A stretch of DNA of 64,000 nt from positions 990,632 through 1,054,631 of the forward strand of contig JBLXFH010000002.1 in the NCBI GenBank assembly GCA_048262255.1, read 5' to 3'. A program made the position numbers and the translations under genes. The stretch's first letter is position 1. Every line of letters begins with the position of its first letter. Shown here piece after piece: positions 8,548 to 17,670 of this stretch. This DNA is from JABMNT01 sp048262255. GTDB taxonomy: Bacteria; Pseudomonadota; Alphaproteobacteria; Rhodospirillales; Casp-alpha2. Below the pieces are notes generated by a model. That model was not told the DNA's origin, ran no database searches, and saw nothing but the letters and a program-made list of their open reading frames with translations.

Positions 8548-10545
8548 TCACAGATATCTGCCGACACGAAAGCCGACGTCATCACGGCGGTCAACTAAAC
8601 CATCCCGGTAGGCGGCCCGCAAGGTGGTTCGCGTTCCAGACCGCCAATTGGAGCCTTTGATCACATGGCTGGTGCCAAGAAATGTATCAATCGGATCGGT
8701 CTCAACCTGACCGGAGACCGGCAGTTGCAGGGAATAGGTATCATGCACCCACTCGCTGACATTACCGGTCAGATCAAACAGCCCGGAAGGCTCGGCAGCA
8801 AACTGGCCAACCGCCGCTACGCCCGCTGAACCGTCCCTATATTTCGGGATATAAAACGGTACCAGCCCCTTGGCCGTCTCATCGGCAATATTTCCAGCCA
8901 TGGCGGGTACGGTGGCCGTGTCGCCCCAGGGGAAAACCGTTTGTTCCGGGCGGCCGGCGCGACGCGCCAGCCACTCCCATTCGGCTTCACTCAACAGCCG
9001 GTAGCCGTTCGCGGCCGTGTTGATTTTGCGAACCCGGTCGCCAGCCACCTCATAGAAGGGATGCAGGTTCTCTTTTTCGCTGAGCCAGTTGCAAAACTGC
9101 ACAGCTTCCATCCAGCTAACCGAGGTCGCAGGAAAGCTGTCTCCACCGGCGCCCTGATGATCTTTTTTGAAGGTACGAAACTGGGCATTCGTGGTTTCGT
9201 ATTTTCCGGCATAGAAGGGTTTTGCCAATTGGATCTGGCGCAGAAACTCATTGGCCCGCTGCCCTTTTTCATGGCGCGGCGCGCCCATTTGAAACGACGT
9301 TGGCTCAAACCGGATAAACGTCATTCCCTGCTTGTTAACATAGGTGCGCGGAGCTTCGGCCTGACGGGCCTGCTGTTCCGTCTGCAGGACCTCACGCAGG
9401 GCCGTCGGTTTTTGACTGGAAGGCACAACAGTCCGTTCGACGGTGCGAAAGCCCGGCCGCTTCAACGTAATCACATGCGCCCGTGCGGGTAATTTCAAAG
9501 TCACCGGCGTCATACCGGCTTCCCTGCCATCGACAAAGACGGCTGCCCGCAGGTTTGTGCTCACATCAACCGTCCCGAGATCCGGCATCAATTCAAAAAC
9601 CAGTTTTTTACGTTCACCCGGCTTTAACCGTACCGTCCGCGTTTCGGAGACGTACCCCGGCAAGGAATAGGTCAGCGAGTTGTCTTCGTTTGACGGCAGT
9701 CTGTGAGGCTGGTCCGGATCAATTTTCAGGCCGTTCGCTAAAACCGTTCCACCGCCGGGCTTGAGAGTCAGGGTTACCGTTGAACTTTGCCGCAGCAGGC
9801 GATAATTCCGCTCCGTTCTCGGCTCCCGGTTGGTGACGGTGATGGTTTCCAACACCGGGTCGAAGCCCTCCTTGCTAATCTCCAGGTCATGGATGCCCCC
9901 TGCCATCGCCAATACGACCGGTGTGACCCCCGCCGCAGCATTGTCGAAAACAACCTTCGCGCCCGGCGGCTCGGACTGGACCGTCAATTGTCCCTGCACC
10001 GGCCGCAAAATCAATTCGAGACGGGTTTCCCGGGCACGCTCAAGCGTGACGTTGCGGGTTTCAATTTCATAATAAGCGCTGTCCGCCTCAAGGGTATAGT
10101 CACCGCTCGCCAGTTCCATATCCAGTGACCGGGCGATCGCCACCCGCTCACCATTAATTTTCCATCGCGTTTCGGTATCTTCCGGTCGGGTTATCACAGC
10201 AAGGCGTGCTGGCAGTTCCTGCAAAGTGACAGGCAATGGCGTGCCTTTCTTGTCTCCCGTAATGGTCAGCGTTTTCGGGGCAAACCCTTCCGCCGAGACG
10301 ACTATCCGCGTGGAGTCGGAAACCGAATAGATCACATTGGAGACCGCCATGGCGAAGCCGTCGATCACTTTTACGCGCCCGCTCAGTTCAGCCTCTTTGG
10401 GATTGAAGATCAGTGTCGTTCCCGTCATATAGACGAACAGGAGGGCGAGGACCATACAGGCGAAGGACGACAAGCCAATGAAAAGCGCATAGCGTTTTCT
10501 CTGTATCACCTGCGCATCGCGGAGTTTTGAATTAAATGGGCTCAT
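8548..10545 (-). CDS. PEGA-repeat and FGE-sulfatase (SUMF1) domain membrane protein
   Basis: A 665-residue protein: a cytoplasmic N-tail, one membrane span near residues 20-42, then a long extracytoplasmic region. PEGA-like repeats are visible around 180-250 (QSEPPGAKVVFDNAAAGVTP) and 325-390 (TNLRAAVFVDGREAGMTP). Residues about 400-665 form a formylglycine-generating-enzyme-like domain, with GKYETTNAQFRTF, YRLLSEAEWEWLARRAG, GLFDLTGNVSEWVHD and VGFRVGRYL. Many bacterial members are not true FGEs but binding or scaffolding modules; I see no clear paired active-site cysteines. It overlaps the TPR gene by 14 bases; ATG 10545 is preferred to GTG 10548. It probably recognises envelope components for the VWA/TolQ-like assembly. 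Confidence 0.8.
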   Translation of the reverse strand: MSPFNSKLRDAQVIQRKRYALFIGLSSFACMVLALLFVYMTGTTLIFNPKEAELSGRVKVIDGFAMAVSNVIYSVSDSTRIVVSAEGFAPKTLTITGDKKGTPLPVTLQELPARLAVITRPEDTETRWKINGERVAIARSLDMELASGDYTLEADSAYYEIETRNVTLERARETRLELILRPVQGQLTVQSEPPGAKVVFDNAAAGVTPVVLAMAGGIHDLEISKEGFDPVLETITVTNREPRTERNYRLLRQSSTVTLTLKPGGGTVLANGLKIDPDQPHRLPSNEDNSLTYSLPGYVSETRTVRLKPGERKKLVFELMPDLGTVDVSTNLRAAVFVDGREAGMTPVTLKLPARAHVITLKRPGFRTVERTVVPSSQKPTALREVLQTEQQARQAEAPRTYVNKQGMTFIRFEPTSFQMGAPRHEKGQRANEFLRQIQLAKPFYAGKYETTNAQFRTFKKDHQGAGGDSFPATSVSWMEAVQFCNWLSEKENLHPFYEVAGDRVRKINTAANGYRLLSEAEWEWLARRAGRPEQTVFPWGDTATVPAMAGNIADETAKGLVPFYIPKYRDGSAGVAAVGQFAAEPSGLFDLTGNVSEWVHDTYSLQLPVSGQVETDPIDTFLGTSHVIKGSNWRSGTRTTLRAAYRDGLVDRRDDVGFRVGRYL

Positions 10546-12058
10546 CACAAATGATACTCACTGTCACCTGTTTGTTTCCGGGCGGAATCTGAACGCGTAA
10601 AAGTTTCGATTTGTAGCCGTTTCTTTTCCCTTCAAAGGTATAGGCTCCGGGCTTCAGTTCAATCACCTTTTCCCGGATCGCGCCGACCCGCCCAACGCCC
10701 CGCACGGAAACCGCTGTTTGCGCATCCGAGATCACCCTGACCGGGACCTTGATGGCATAGGACGCTAACAGGTCCGCCAGGGCTTTCACGCGGGCGTCCA
10801 GTGAGGGGCTGCTATTTGACAAGGGTCCGGCTTTCGCAAGCAGGTGTCGGGCCCCGGATGCCACGTTGTCCGAAGACAGCCGCTCCGGCGCGTTCAAATG
10901 ATTGGATATCTGCTGGCCCATGGAGATGATATCCCTAGCCCGCGTTAGGCCGTCCTGGACCTGTTGATTGCGCGGCTGGATTTGCTGCGCCTTTTCAAAA
11001 AGGTCCTGCGCCTTCAGCCAGTCGTCCGCCGCTATCGCCTGTTGCGCAAGCTCAAGTAGGCGTTTCGTTTCCAGATTGCTTTTGAGTTCGTCAACCCGCG
11101 CTGACAGCAAACCGGTTTCCGCACGTTTCGGATAGAGTTTGCGGGCCGCGGCCAGTTGGCCCTCCGCCGCTTCAAGCTGCTGCGCCTCGACTTCGGCCAT
11201 GCCAATCTGAATATGACCCGCAAAGGCGCGTTCCTTTATTTCCTTCGCCAACAGGCTGGCACGCTCCGCAATACCGGGCCGCGCCGGATCGCGCTTCAGA
11301 ACTTCCGATAGGTTTTCAAGTTCGGCTTTCCGGTTGTTCTCCGCCCGCGCAATCTCAGCCGCGCGGAGCCATTCCAGGACTTTCGGCAATTGCGCGATGT
11401 CATCGGCCAGCACTTGCGCTTCCTCGGAACCGGGGTTCAGGCGCAGCGCCGCGTCGATGTGCGCTTGAGCAGTTTCATAATCATCGGTTTCTCTGGATTT
11501 TCGGGCTGCCCCAAAGGCTTCCTCAAAAGCCGCTTCAAAGGCGTCCAGTTCATGCTGGGCCAAGTCTTGGGCTTTTTGCAATTGCGCGACGGCCTCGCCG
11601 TAATCACCTGTTGCAAAAGCCGAAACCGCAGCTTCCTTTAAAAACAGAATATCCTTCTGCTTCTCAGACCGCCAGTCGGCAAAGTTTTGTGCGCGGATTT
11701 GGGGCTCGGTCTCCACCTCAAACCGCCGCAACGCAGCCTTGAAAGCATCCCGGTCCGCCGCATTAAAAGGTGGCGACGAACCATTGGGTGCCTGCACCGT
11801 CTCTGGTCTATCCGGCTCGGGGAGGGGTGCTGCGGACAGCCGCTGCGCAGGCGGGGCCGGAGGTTCTGGCGATGCAGGCACCTCCGCAACCGGTGGCGTG
11901 TCCGATTGACCACGGCGCAGTTCCCCGATCTCGTAATACTGGGTCGCGACCACAAGGCCGAGACCAAGGACCAGGGCCACGGCGCCAACTGCCAGCATGC
12001 TGTGCAGGCGCTTGCGTGAGGCCTCGCGGCTGGCTTCCTGAAGTTTGTTCTGTAACAC
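10532..12058 (-). CDS. TPR-type membrane protein with Pro-rich linker
   Basis: A 508-residue protein with a cytoplasmic N-terminus, one span (about residues 20-40, MLAVGAVALVLGLGLVVATQ), a Pro/Ala/Glu-rich linker to about 100, then helical repeats to about 400 that read as TPR-like (ATGDYGEAVAQLQKAQDLA, DDWLKAQDLFEKAQQIQP). The C-terminal 100 residues form a beta-rich PEGA-like domain (LKPGAYTFEGKRNGYKSKLL). The start is GTG 12058, 15 bases after the lipoprotein gene. It probably acts as an envelope scaffold in the complex encoded by the operon. Confidence 0.72.
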   Translation of the reverse strand: MLQNKLQEASREASRKRLHSMLAVGAVALVLGLGLVVATQYYEIGELRRGQSDTPPVAEVPASPEPPAPPAQRLSAAPLPEPDRPETVQAPNGSSPPFNAADRDAFKAALRRFEVETEPQIRAQNFADWRSEKQKDILFLKEAAVSAFATGDYGEAVAQLQKAQDLAQHELDAFEAAFEEAFGAARKSRETDDYETAQAHIDAALRLNPGSEEAQVLADDIAQLPKVLEWLRAAEIARAENNRKAELENLSEVLKRDPARPGIAERASLLAKEIKERAFAGHIQIGMAEVEAQQLEAAEGQLAAARKLYPKRAETGLLSARVDELKSNLETKRLLELAQQAIAADDWLKAQDLFEKAQQIQPRNQQVQDGLTRARDIISMGQQISNHLNAPERLSSDNVASGARHLLAKAGPLSNSSPSLDARVKALADLLASYAIKVPVRVISDAQTAVSVRGVGRVGAIREKVIELKPGAYTFEGKRNGYKSKLLRVQIPPGNKQVTVSIICDEPI

Positions 12059-12073
12059 GCGAAAGTCCGCCGT

Positions 12074-13330
12074 CTACAGCTGAACGTCGGGGGTCTGCTC
12101 CTGCAGATAGATTTCCTTAAGAAACTCCCGCCATTGGGCAAACTGTTCCTTGGCCGAACCGGTCAGTTCAACGGATTTCTCTTCAAAAGCAATGATCTGC
12201 GGCGCCAGATCTGCATCAATGGACTGCCCCAACTCATCCAGAGCGTCTTTGTGAATTTTCGTTTCTTTACTGGTCTGAAAACTGTTGCTGATCAACCCTG
12301 CGCCGAAAACGCCGCTCACAATACCGGCCGTTGTTCCCGCCGTACTGGCCCCGATCTTGTCGCTTTTCGCCCCGGCCGCAATGGCCAAAATCGCCAGACC
12401 GATCAGCGCCACTCCAGCAACCGCCTCGCCTGCAGCTTTTTTCTGAGCCGCACTTCTGGCCTCGATTTCCGCCAGACTTTGTTCCTGCCAAAGCCGATAG
12501 CTTGTCTTCATTTTTTCGGAAAAGGCCCGGTAACCGTCCTGCAGACCGTCCACATATAACTGGTCGCGCACCCGGATCGCCTTGGTCCGCATGAGCATGG
12601 GGTCATCGTCACTGGGAAAGCTGGTCAGCTCATATACGCCGTTTTCCTCCGGCAAATACTCAACAAAGGCGTCTTCAACAAAATTGGCGCCAAACCGCAA
12701 TTCGGTAATCCGCTTGATATCTTCAAGTTCCGCCGCCTCATGATAGCTCAGTTCCTCGACAAGCGCCTCGGCAGCTTTGGCAAACAGCGGATCATAAGGG
12801 TCTTTTTCCTTGTTCCGAATATTCTTGTAGAAGGACGATGTGACCTCATGGTTGATCGATTCATATAACCAGCGTTTTCCGGCGATATCGAAAACCTGCA
12901 TCTCAAACTCGACGTCTTCGCCATTCGACTCCTGGATTGCCCCCAAAATATATAGGTCTCCTGTTGCCGTCGCATCCGGCACCACCCGGACAGCGCCAAA
13001 GGCATTTGTGTCTTCAAGGGCGGTTTTCAGTTTATAGGCAAAACGGATTGATTCGGCGCGCCGCAAATCGGGCCAGACGCCTTCTGTGTCATATTCGGTT
13101 CCGTCATCAGGAAGGCCCGGGTCAAACACCGGAATAACCACATCCAGTTTTTGACGTCCAGGCGCCAGAGGGTCGTTCTGGTCTTTCCCCATCCGTGCGG
13201 CTTTGTTGAATAAGGAAGACAACTGCGGCCCGACATTAACTCCCGATGACGCACCCTGCCCCGTCACGCAGCCGGACAAAAACAAAGAAACGCAGACAAT
13301 GCCGGTCATTAATTTTCTGATTTTTTTCAT
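12074..13330 (-). CDS. Envelope lipoprotein of the VWA/TolQ-like operon
   Basis: A 418-residue predicted lipoprotein: MKKIRKLMTGIVCVSLFLSG precedes the lipobox Cys (LSGC), followed by a Gly/Ser-rich linker. The middle has a mixed alpha/beta pattern with LDVVIPVFDPGLPDD and GDLYILGAIQESNGEDVEFE, reminiscent of domains that measure or bind small ligands. Residues about 300-345 are an Ala/Gly-rich hydrophobic stretch that could insert into a membrane. The C-terminus is helical. I cannot name a family with confidence. An AGGTAGGA site precedes ATG 13330. It follows the secreted acidic protein by 39 bases. Confidence 0.65.
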   Translation of the reverse strand: MKKIRKLMTGIVCVSLFLSGCVTGQGASSGVNVGPQLSSLFNKAARMGKDQNDPLAPGRQKLDVVIPVFDPGLPDDGTEYDTEGVWPDLRRAESIRFAYKLKTALEDTNAFGAVRVVPDATATGDLYILGAIQESNGEDVEFEMQVFDIAGKRWLYESINHEVTSSFYKNIRNKEKDPYDPLFAKAAEALVEELSYHEAAELEDIKRITELRFGANFVEDAFVEYLPEENGVYELTSFPSDDDPMLMRTKAIRVRDQLYVDGLQDGYRAFSEKMKTSYRLWQEQSLAEIEARSAAQKKAAGEAVAGVALIGLAILAIAAGAKSDKIGASTAGTTAGIVSGVFGAGLISNSFQTSKETKIHKDALDELGQSIDADLAPQIIAFEEKSVELTGSAKEQFAQWREFLKEIYLQEQTPDVQL

Positions 13331-13369
13331 ATCCTACCTATACCGAGACAATGCGCGCCCGACATCCCA

Positions 13370-14056
13370 TTAATGAATGGGTTTGATGCCCTTATAACGA
13401 CGATATTCATCCCAAAGTTTTGCCTTTATTTCCGGATCTGTCTCGTTGATCGCCGCCTGTCGTATTTGCGCTTCAAGCACACTATCGTTATCCGCCGGCG
13501 GAATATCCTCCGGAATTTTACCGTTTTCAGCGCCTATGGCACCTCCGGAACCCGCTTGCCCCTCTTCAGGAGCGGGCGGGTCGTCAAGATGACCACCTTG
13601 AGGGTCTCCTTGGTTTTCACTTTCCGGTTCCGCTGCCGACATGGGTACGGACGCCAGACTACCGCCATTATCATCAACAGAGGCGGCTTCTTCCCCGGAC
13701 ATGTCCGACGATGCAACGGAATCGCCTGTCCCTGTCCCTGTCCCCGTGCCCGCATCGCCACCGCCCGCATTTGCCGCTGCGGTGGCTGAACCCGAAAGCT
13801 GATCCTGGCAGGCATCAAACCGGCTTAAAGAATCAAAAAGAGCCTGATCCATGCGCTCGATTTTTTCTTCAAGGGTTAAATACCCGGAATCCTTAAAATC
13901 AATAGACGCATCCGTGCATTCGAAAGTGCTTCCCGGCACCACGGACGCAGGCTTTTCCGCACCGGATTGCGCAAACGTCCCGTTTGGTGAGGATAGCAAA
14001 ACGATCCCGGTGACAAGGGTACGAGCGGCTCCTTTTGTCACGTCACGAAGGGCCAT
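13370..14056 (-). CDS. Secreted acidic low-complexity protein (first gene of envelope operon)
   Basis: A 228-residue protein with a cleavable signal (MALRDVTKGAARTLVTGIVL, ending near FAQ), two Cys in the first third (FECTDAS, DACQDQ), then a long Gly/Thr/Ser/Glu/Asp-rich disordered region including a GTGTGTGTG run, and a charged C-terminus LWDEYRRYKGIKPIH. No enzyme motif is visible. It starts the minus-strand operon running to 5620. The spacing to the next gene is short, and no shared TCACA-CGTC element precedes it, so this operon seems to be regulated separately from the R-body genes. Confidence 0.6.
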   Translation of the reverse strand: MALRDVTKGAARTLVTGIVLLSSPNGTFAQSGAEKPASVVPGSTFECTDASIDFKDSGYLTLEEKIERMDQALFDSLSRFDACQDQLSGSATAAANAGGGDAGTGTGTGTGDSVASSDMSGEEAASVDDNGGSLASVPMSAAEPESENQGDPQGGHLDDPPAPEEGQAGSGGAIGAENGKIPEDIPPADNDSVLEAQIRQAAINETDPEIKAKLWDEYRRYKGIKPIH

Positions 14057-14277
14057 ATAAACGTCCTTAAAACCCGTTCACTCAGCTAAATAGCCTATCG
14101 TGAGTCCGTTGTTTCGTCAATCTGCAACGGTGCGGACAACGTCAAGACAACCGTACAGCTTGTTAACCGATATTAGTCCCGTATGCCAAATAAACGCCGT
14201 TTGCGCTGGCGTAAGGGAGATAATATCCGATAACCAGCAGGAAAAGCCTTTCAGGCAGGTAAGCCGGTATTTTCCGA
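14057..14277. other. Intergenic region upstream of envelope operon
   Basis: This 221-base stretch separates the transglycosylase stop from the start of the eight-gene envelope operon and must hold that operon's promoter. I see no RNA gene, repeat, or TCACA-N13/14-CGTC element on the minus strand here. Confidence 0.4.
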
Positions 14278-15198
14278 TTATCTGATCTGTTCGTAAAATG
14301 TGTTGGCCGGTTTTTCATTTCTCTGTTCGAATAGACGAAAACAATCGTTAAACCAGCGGACAAAGCGGTCGGCATGTTTCCCAGTGCCGATGGGATATTG
14401 CCGCATTTTCCAACGATTGTCCGGGCCATCGTTTGGATAAACACCGCCCGCATTATAAGCGCAGGCGACCTTTGGCGGATCGAACATTGTTTTCGATTTT
14501 TGCTGGCTGATATAGGCAGTGCCCGCCTTGATGGCATTGTCCGGATCGCGCAACCAGTCTTCGTAGATCTGGTCGTCATTGAGCGCCTCACGCGCCGTCG
14601 AAATCAGCGTTTGCATTAAGCCGACGGAAATTCTGTTTGGTGTTTCATCACTGGACACATACCCCGGCTCCATACGCGTTGCGTCCGCATCCCCGGAAGA
14701 TTCCGTACAGATGGTTGCGATGATCAACTCGGCCGGCACATCGTAGTGGGCGGCCCATCGCTGGATGTATTCTCCATACTCGTTCCAGATCCGCTCAACG
14801 GTCTGCGGTTGTCCGCCGCTCGTCTCAGGTGCTCCATTATCAACCTGGATGCCCGCAGACGAGAGATGCCACATGACGCCATTGTTGAAATTGTGATTGA
14901 CCATGAGCGGCGCCAGCCAATTTTGCGGGACGCTTCCCGCGTCAGGCTGTGGAACGTCACCGATCTCAACTGATTCCGGAAAAAGCATTTCCCAGGTCTT
15001 TGGTCCGACAAGACCATCGGTCGGAAGATTGACGCTTTTCTGATATTGCCTCACCGCTGTTTGCGTATCTTCCCCGTATATACCATCAACGATTCCTCCT
15101 ATGGGGAAGCCCTCCTGCAGAAGGGCGCGCTGGACCGCCGACACGTCATCGCCTCTCATCAGAGGCGTCGTCAATTTAAGTAATCTTGCGTATTTCAT
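14278..15198 (-). CDS. Peptidoglycan-binding lytic transglycosylase without signal peptide
   Basis: A 306-residue two-domain protein. Residues about 10-72 form a PG_binding_1 domain (DDVSAVQRALLQEGFPIGG, YGEDTQTAVRQYQKSV, DGLVGPKTW). Residues about 140-275 form an SLT/GEWL lysozyme-like fold with the likely catalytic Glu in ICTESSGDA, then SVGLMQTLISTA and CAYNAGGVYPN. No signal peptide or membrane span is evident, unlike housekeeping transglycosylases, so export by lysis or a dedicated device is implied. A GAGGA site precedes ATG 15198. It lies 80 bases downstream of the NUC1-type nuclease gene and is probably cotranscribed with it from the TCACA-CGTC element at 16166-16190. Confidence 0.82.
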   Translation of the reverse strand: MKYARLLKLTTPLMRGDDVSAVQRALLQEGFPIGGIVDGIYGEDTQTAVRQYQKSVNLPTDGLVGPKTWEMLFPESVEIGDVPQPDAGSVPQNWLAPLMVNHNFNNGVMWHLSSAGIQVDNGAPETSGGQPQTVERIWNEYGEYIQRWAAHYDVPAELIIATICTESSGDADATRMEPGYVSSDETPNRISVGLMQTLISTAREALNDDQIYEDWLRDPDNAIKAGTAYISQQKSKTMFDPPKVACAYNAGGVYPNDGPDNRWKMRQYPIGTGKHADRFVRWFNDCFRLFEQRNEKPANTFYEQIR

Positions 15199-15278
15199 TG
15201 CTTTGTCCTCAAGTCTGTTACCGAGCGTGTTAATCCGAAATCATCCGGATGTTATCACCAGTTAAAGCCAGCAAAACA

Positions 15279-16100
15279 TCAGCATCCCAGCTTGACCGCC
15301 AATGACGATGCCCCTGCCTCAAGCGCGGTTTCCTCAGGATCAGGCAGTTCATGATAAAAATCGAGTCCGCTTCTCTGTTCGATTTCGTCGATCGTTTTAA
15401 GTTGATCACAAACTTTCGCATTACGTGGCAAATCCTGATCCATGATAAAGCCCGCAGCCTCTATCTTTTCACCTGTCTTGACGGCCAGGATTTTCCAATA
15501 ACCGCTTGGTAACCTGACGGCATCATTTGCAGGAAGCCTGCCAATGTCCCTTTCAAACAAGGGGCCCGTCATCACGTAGACGGCAACGCCCGTTTCCGCC
15601 AGATCCCGTGCCGCCGCCTCCAGGTTTTTCCAAGGCCCCTGATTAAGCGCTGACTTTTGCGGCGTGATATTAGAGAGATAATTGGTCATTGCCCAATTTT
15701 CAGTACCGCTGAAACTGGCAAGTGGTGCCTGATGGCCACGATCCGTTTTAACTTCCTTGAACGCGTCCTTAAAGTCCGCCGGGACAAGAGTTTCATCTTC
15801 CGGCAAATTTGGATCCCGACACCAGACCCGTTTTTGTGACTTGCCGATGCTCTCCTTTGTGACAACATAAGCTAGAAATTGCGCCATTCTCGCCGCCCCG
15901 TCATTGCTCAATGTATAGATAGGGCGCACAACAAGCACATTCGACGGATGGGCTCCCGTTGGGCACCCTGAGAGACAGTGGGAGACCTCTGTCTCCGGCA
16001 AAGGGGTGGGCTCTTTTGGGCATTGCGCCGAGAGACTGGTTACAGGCCGGAACAAGACCCCAATGGCAAGAATACTTCCGCAAATAAATCGACACCACAT
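15279..16100 (-). CDS. Secreted DNA/RNA non-specific endonuclease (NUC1 family)
   Basis: A 273-residue protein with an N-terminal signal (MWCRFICGSILAIGVLF, likely cut after LSA). Residues about 118-126 contain TDRGHQAP, a close variant of the DRGHMAP motif of Serratia-type beta-beta-alpha-metal nucleases; His123 would be the general base. The downstream SNITPQKSALNQGPWKNLE supplies the metal-binding Asn and the conserved N..W..LE helix. Six or more Cys suggest disulfides outside the cytoplasm. The start at 16100 has a strong AGGAGG site. It is preceded by a minus-strand TCACATT-N14-CGTC element, tying it to the R-body promoter set. No immunity gene is obvious nearby; export may itself protect the producer. 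Confidence 0.85.
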   Translation of the reverse strand: MWCRFICGSILAIGVLFRPVTSLSAQCPKEPTPLPETEVSHCLSGCPTGAHPSNVLVVRPIYTLSNDGAARMAQFLAYVVTKESIGKSQKRVWCRDPNLPEDETLVPADFKDAFKEVKTDRGHQAPLASFSGTENWAMTNYLSNITPQKSALNQGPWKNLEAAARDLAETGVAVYVMTGPLFERDIGRLPANDAVRLPSGYWKILAVKTGEKIEAAGFIMDQDLPRNAKVCDQLKTIDEIEQRSGLDFYHELPDPEETALEAGASSLAVKLGC

Positions 16101-16165
16101 ACCTTAGTCCTCCTGACAAAAATCCCGCCATCGCCTTTAAAAACAGACGGACGGATCAACAGGAG

Positions 16166-16190
16166 GACGTGAGCTTCATCGGGAATGTGA
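16166..16190 (-). promoter_or_regulatory. Candidate ECF-type promoter for the NUC1 nuclease operon
   Basis: Minus strand TCACATT, 14 bases, CGTC. The CGTC end lies 65 bases before the nuclease start. It belongs to the shared motif set found upstream of the R-body genes. Confidence 0.65.
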
Positions 16191-16349
16191 ATTGATTAAT
16201 AGGGATTGACCCCAAATTCTTACCCCGCAAACAGAGGCAAGGACGGCAAACGGCGTCTGGCATTCTTGCTCTGATATGAAGACATACGGCACAGTCAGCC
16301 TTGCCTCTTACAAGCGCCTGACTTTCAGGTTTTAAACGGATCAGAAATG

Positions 16350-16373
16350 TCACAAGTGACGCGGCAAACCGTC
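16350..16373 (+). promoter_or_regulatory. Candidate ECF-type promoter for the 16499 membrane-protein gene
   Basis: TCACAAG, 13 bases, CGTC on the plus strand, divergent from the nuclease promoter about 160 bases away. The predicted transcript would start near 16380. Confidence 0.65.
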
Positions 16374-16498
16374 ATTCAGTTACAGGTTACTCGCGCCCAG
16401 CGATCCACAACGCGTTGTTCATTGTGATCATCGTGAGGGGCTTTACTGGTTGCACAAAAATTGATCGCGACTTGGTTTTGAGAGTTGGAAACCCGGAA

Positions 16499-17539
16499 AT
16501 GGCTGAACAGAACCTCCAGAGAAGCACACCCAACAATACAAACGCGCCGACAAGTCCTGTCGAATCAAACCCGATAGCGCCGGATTTCGCCGGACACAAA
16601 CAGGAAACGGTGGCTCATACTCCGGGTGACAATACGCCCGCGACCGGTTTTCTGGCCCGTATCCGTGAAAAGCGCCGCAGCCGCGCTCAGAAAGTGTCAT
16701 TGCTTGAGGGATCTGTAAAAGTGCCTGAAGTCAAAGCTTTGATCCGCTTCGTTTCAGAACGGGGAATGGATGCCAAATCACAAATCACCGGGCCCCTGCA
16801 TGAAGCCATCGCCAAACTTGATCTGGCGAAATCGAAGACCGATTATGTTGCTGCGAACGCCGAGGTTTTGAAGCTCTATTCGGAATTGTGCAAGCTGACT
16901 TACCCAACCTTGGGCGTAAATGGGCGCACGATACAAAACACCAGTGCGGCCCTCTTCTATATGCTGGGGCTCATCATCATCAGCATGTTTTTCCTGACAG
17001 GCGCGTTCGCATCGGAGATCATCCAATATTCGGATAAAACAAGCTTTACCCTTGAGGGCGTACTCGCACCAGATACACTCATAATTGCCAGGGCGGTTAT
17101 TCGCGTTGTTCTGGAGCCGTTATCGCCATTTTTCTGGGGGGGTGTCGGCAGCTGTATCTTCATTCTTAAAACACTCTCGGACCGGGTTACCAGCACCACG
17201 TTCGATTCCGGCAAGTTTCATGTCACAAGCTATCTTACCCGCATCCTGCTTGGCGCGGTTCTCGGATACGTTGTCGCCAGCCTGCTGTTCGTCCAGGCAG
17301 AAATCCAGACACAGAATGTTGGTCCGGACGCCATTGCATTCCTTGCAGGACTGGGGACAAAGGCCGTCTATGGCGGACTGGAAACGCTGATCCAGATGAT
17401 CTACCGCCGGACTGTGAGCAATATGCAAACGAACAGCGGCAACCCGGCAGCACCTGACCCGGTGGCACCTGAAAAGCCGCTCTCCGGGTCACCTGTGCGC
17501 CCGCCGGAAAAGCCGGCAGCGACAACACCATCTGGATAA
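16499..17539 (+). CDS. Multi-span membrane protein of unknown function
   Basis: A 346-residue protein I do not recognise. It has a Pro/Asn-rich N-terminus (about 60 residues), a basic segment IREKRRSRAQK, an amphipathic helix region, then four to five hydrophobic segments from about residue 150 to 300 (LFYMLGLIIISMFFLTGAF, FFWGGVGSCIFILK, ILLGAVLGYVVASLLFV), and a Pro-rich cytoplasmic-looking tail. ATG 16499 is preferred to the in-frame TTG 16415. The gene carries the TCACA-CGTC element and heads a plus-strand group with a lipoprotein, so it may be an envelope component of the R-body associated system. Nothing in it suggests an enzyme. Confidence 0.6.
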   Translation: MAEQNLQRSTPNNTNAPTSPVESNPIAPDFAGHKQETVAHTPGDNTPATGFLARIREKRRSRAQKVSLLEGSVKVPEVKALIRFVSERGMDAKSQITGPLHEAIAKLDLAKSKTDYVAANAEVLKLYSELCKLTYPTLGVNGRTIQNTSAALFYMLGLIIISMFFLTGAFASEIIQYSDKTSFTLEGVLAPDTLIIARAVIRVVLEPLSPFFWGGVGSCIFILKTLSDRVTSTTFDSGKFHVTSYLTRILLGAVLGYVVASLLFVQAEIQTQNVGPDAIAFLAGLGTKAVYGGLETLIQMIYRRTVSNMQTNSGNPAAPDPVAPEKPLSGSPVRPPEKPAATTPSG

Positions 17540-17605
17540 CCCACGCCAATCCGATCATGAATGGGTCTTCACCGTTCAAAGTTGTGCTATCCTTCATGTT
17601 ACTGT

Positions 17606-17629
17606 TCACAACCGGATTTCTTTTTCGTC
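17606..17629 (+). promoter_or_regulatory. Candidate ECF-type promoter for the 17671 lipoprotein gene
   Basis: TCACAAC, 13 bases, CGTC; it ends 41 bases before ATG 17671. Confidence 0.65.
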
Positions 17630-17670
17630 ATTGAAATAGGTATCTGACAGTGTTGCAAAAGGGCTACGCC

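Noticed and set aside
13700..13760. Repetitive GTGTGTG-encoding tract as a possible regulatory repeat
   Set aside because: It is an in-frame Gly-Thr linker of the secreted acidic protein.
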